Source of the DNA: Bacillota bacterium
GTDB taxonomy: Bacteria; Bacillota; Clostridia; Christensenellales; CALWSW01
Length of the DNA: 5,836 bases
NCBI GenBank assembly: GCA_023402915.1
Contig: JAEYFO010000298.1
Span: forward strand, 1-5,836
Direction of reading: 5' to 3'
A program made the translations under genes and the position numbers. Position 1 is the first letter of the stretch; every line of letters starts with the position of its first letter. Below the pieces are notes generated by a model that saw only the letters and a program-made list of their open reading frames with translations, searched no databases and was not told the DNA's origin. Below, one piece after another: positions 5,603 through 5,836 of this stretch.

Positions 5603-5650
5603 GTCTTCACATCCTTTTTCCGCCTGAAAACAGGGGATCATTTCAGGTTC

Positions 5651-5679
5651 AGCATAATACAATTTTTTGAAAAATGCAA
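5651..5679 (-). promoter_or_regulatory. Sigma-A-like promoter of mgtE
   Basis: On the minus strand TTGCAT (5679-5674) and TATGCT (5656-5651) are separated by 17 bp. An overlapping TATTAT (5659-5654) is a better -10 box but would have only 14 bp spacing. Transcription would start around 5644-5647, at the base of the first leader hairpin. No other good promoter is seen between here and mgtE. Confidence 0.5.
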
Positions 5680-5836
5680 CCGCTCTGCGGAACTTTTGCA
5701 GAAAAAATTCCCAAATTTTTCCGTTTTTTCAAAATAGCATCCTTTCTCTGCCGTTTGGGAAGTTTTTTGAAAAAATTCGCTGCTTTCCGTACCCGCTTTT
5801 CGCTTTTTCCAAAGCTCCATTCGATCAGAAAAGAGC
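5657..5836. other. A+T-rich intergenic stretch without a convincing gene
   Basis: Dominated by runs of A and T. TTTTTTGAAAAA occurs at 5663-5674 and again at 5763-5774, exactly 100 bp apart, and an inverted relative (TTTTTTCAAAA) lies at 5724-5734. A weak hairpin on the minus strand (CCGC-AGA-GCGG, 5689-5679, flanked by GCAA/TTGC) is followed by ATTTTT and might be a weak terminator for a gene beyond the window. The only frame, 60 codons from 5820 to 5638, lacks a ribosome site and runs into the mgtE promoter and leader. Confidence 0.5.

Larger units (their letters stand above)
5451..5647 (-). promoter_or_regulatory. Structured 5' leader of mgtE, possible metal-responsive attenuator
   Basis: Roughly 195 nt lie between the predicted start and the mgtE ATG. 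Visible helices on the minus strand, in order: CCTGAAA (5647-5641) with TTTCAGG (5629-5623); CATGGACGC (5603-5595) with GCGTTCCATG (5549-5540), nine pairs and one bulged U, closing a branched region that holds an AGGA/TCCT hairpin and a GCGAAAGC tetraloop; a 12-position stem with one mismatch between 5531 and 5501; then the attenuator hairpin. GCGGGCG (5555-5549) is perfectly complementary to CGCCCGC (5476-5470), which overlaps the attenuator's 5' arm, so an alternative antiterminator pairing exists. I do not recognise the conserved segments of the M-box or of other riboswitch classes known to me. Function in Mg2+ control is inferred from the downstream gene. Confidence 0.55.

Noticed and set aside
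5332..5610. A 92-codon frame from GTG at 5610 running through the leader into mgtE in another frame
   Set aside because: It overlaps mgtE out of frame, the part inside mgtE looks like shadow translation, and the ribosome-site spacing to the GTG is too short. The nearby ATG at 5602 is the better candidate.
5638..5820. A 60-codon Lys/Phe-rich frame upstream of mgtE
   Set aside because: No ribosome site, A+T-run composition, no recognisable domain, and it runs across the mgtE promoter and leader start.
1..5836. CRISPR arrays, insertion sequences, toxin-antitoxin or defence genes
   Set aside because: No regularly spaced repeats, transposase motifs or terminal inverted repeats, and no frames other than the housekeeping genes described.

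Overview
The window carries a compact set of housekeeping genes, all on the minus strand, from a Gram-positive bacterium. The gene set (group II ECF energizing module followed by truA, MgtE with CBS domains, tadA next to a tRNA-Ser), the strong GGAGG-type ribosome sites and the sigma-A-like promoters point to Firmicutes, most likely a high-G+C member of the Clostridia. This is inference from gene content; no species is claimed. Coding DNA is G+C-rich, while the intergenic control regions are clearly more A+T-rich.

Layout in the direction of transcription (high to low coordinates). (1) 5836-5451: A+T-rich DNA with no convincing gene, then a promoter near 5651-5679 and a leader of about 195 nt for mgtE. 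The leader holds several hairpins, a possible 31-codon upstream reading frame, and a terminator-like hairpin plus seven U that ends at the mgtE start codon and buries its Shine-Dalgarno sequence. (2) 5450-4116: mgtE, magnesium channel/transporter, followed by two tandem intrinsic terminators (4061-4097 and 4006-4040). (3) 3963-3935: a good promoter carrying a 20-bp-period direct repeat. (4) 3896-229: a tightly packed operon ecfA1-ecfA2-ecfT-truA-tadA in which neighbours overlap or lie 3 nt apart. (5) 232-204: a near-consensus promoter at the 3' end of tadA. It reads first into a truncated, degenerate 5' half of a tRNA-Ser (181-139) and then into an intact tRNA-Ser(CGA) at 104-16.

How the parts work together: EcfA1, EcfA2 and EcfT form the shared ATP-driven module that powers vitamin or cofactor uptake with substrate-binding S components, none of which is encoded here. 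TruA, TadA and tRNA-Ser belong to tRNA supply and modification. MgtE is a separate, independently regulated transcription unit for magnesium homeostasis.

The most interesting part is the mgtE leader. It looks like an attenuator, with a possible Asp/Pro/Glu-then-Arg leader peptide that resembles MgtL of enteric bacteria in layout, and it does not look like the M-box riboswitch I would expect there. Second is the tRNA-Ser 5'-half remnant placed directly under the promoter that now seems to serve the intact tRNA gene.
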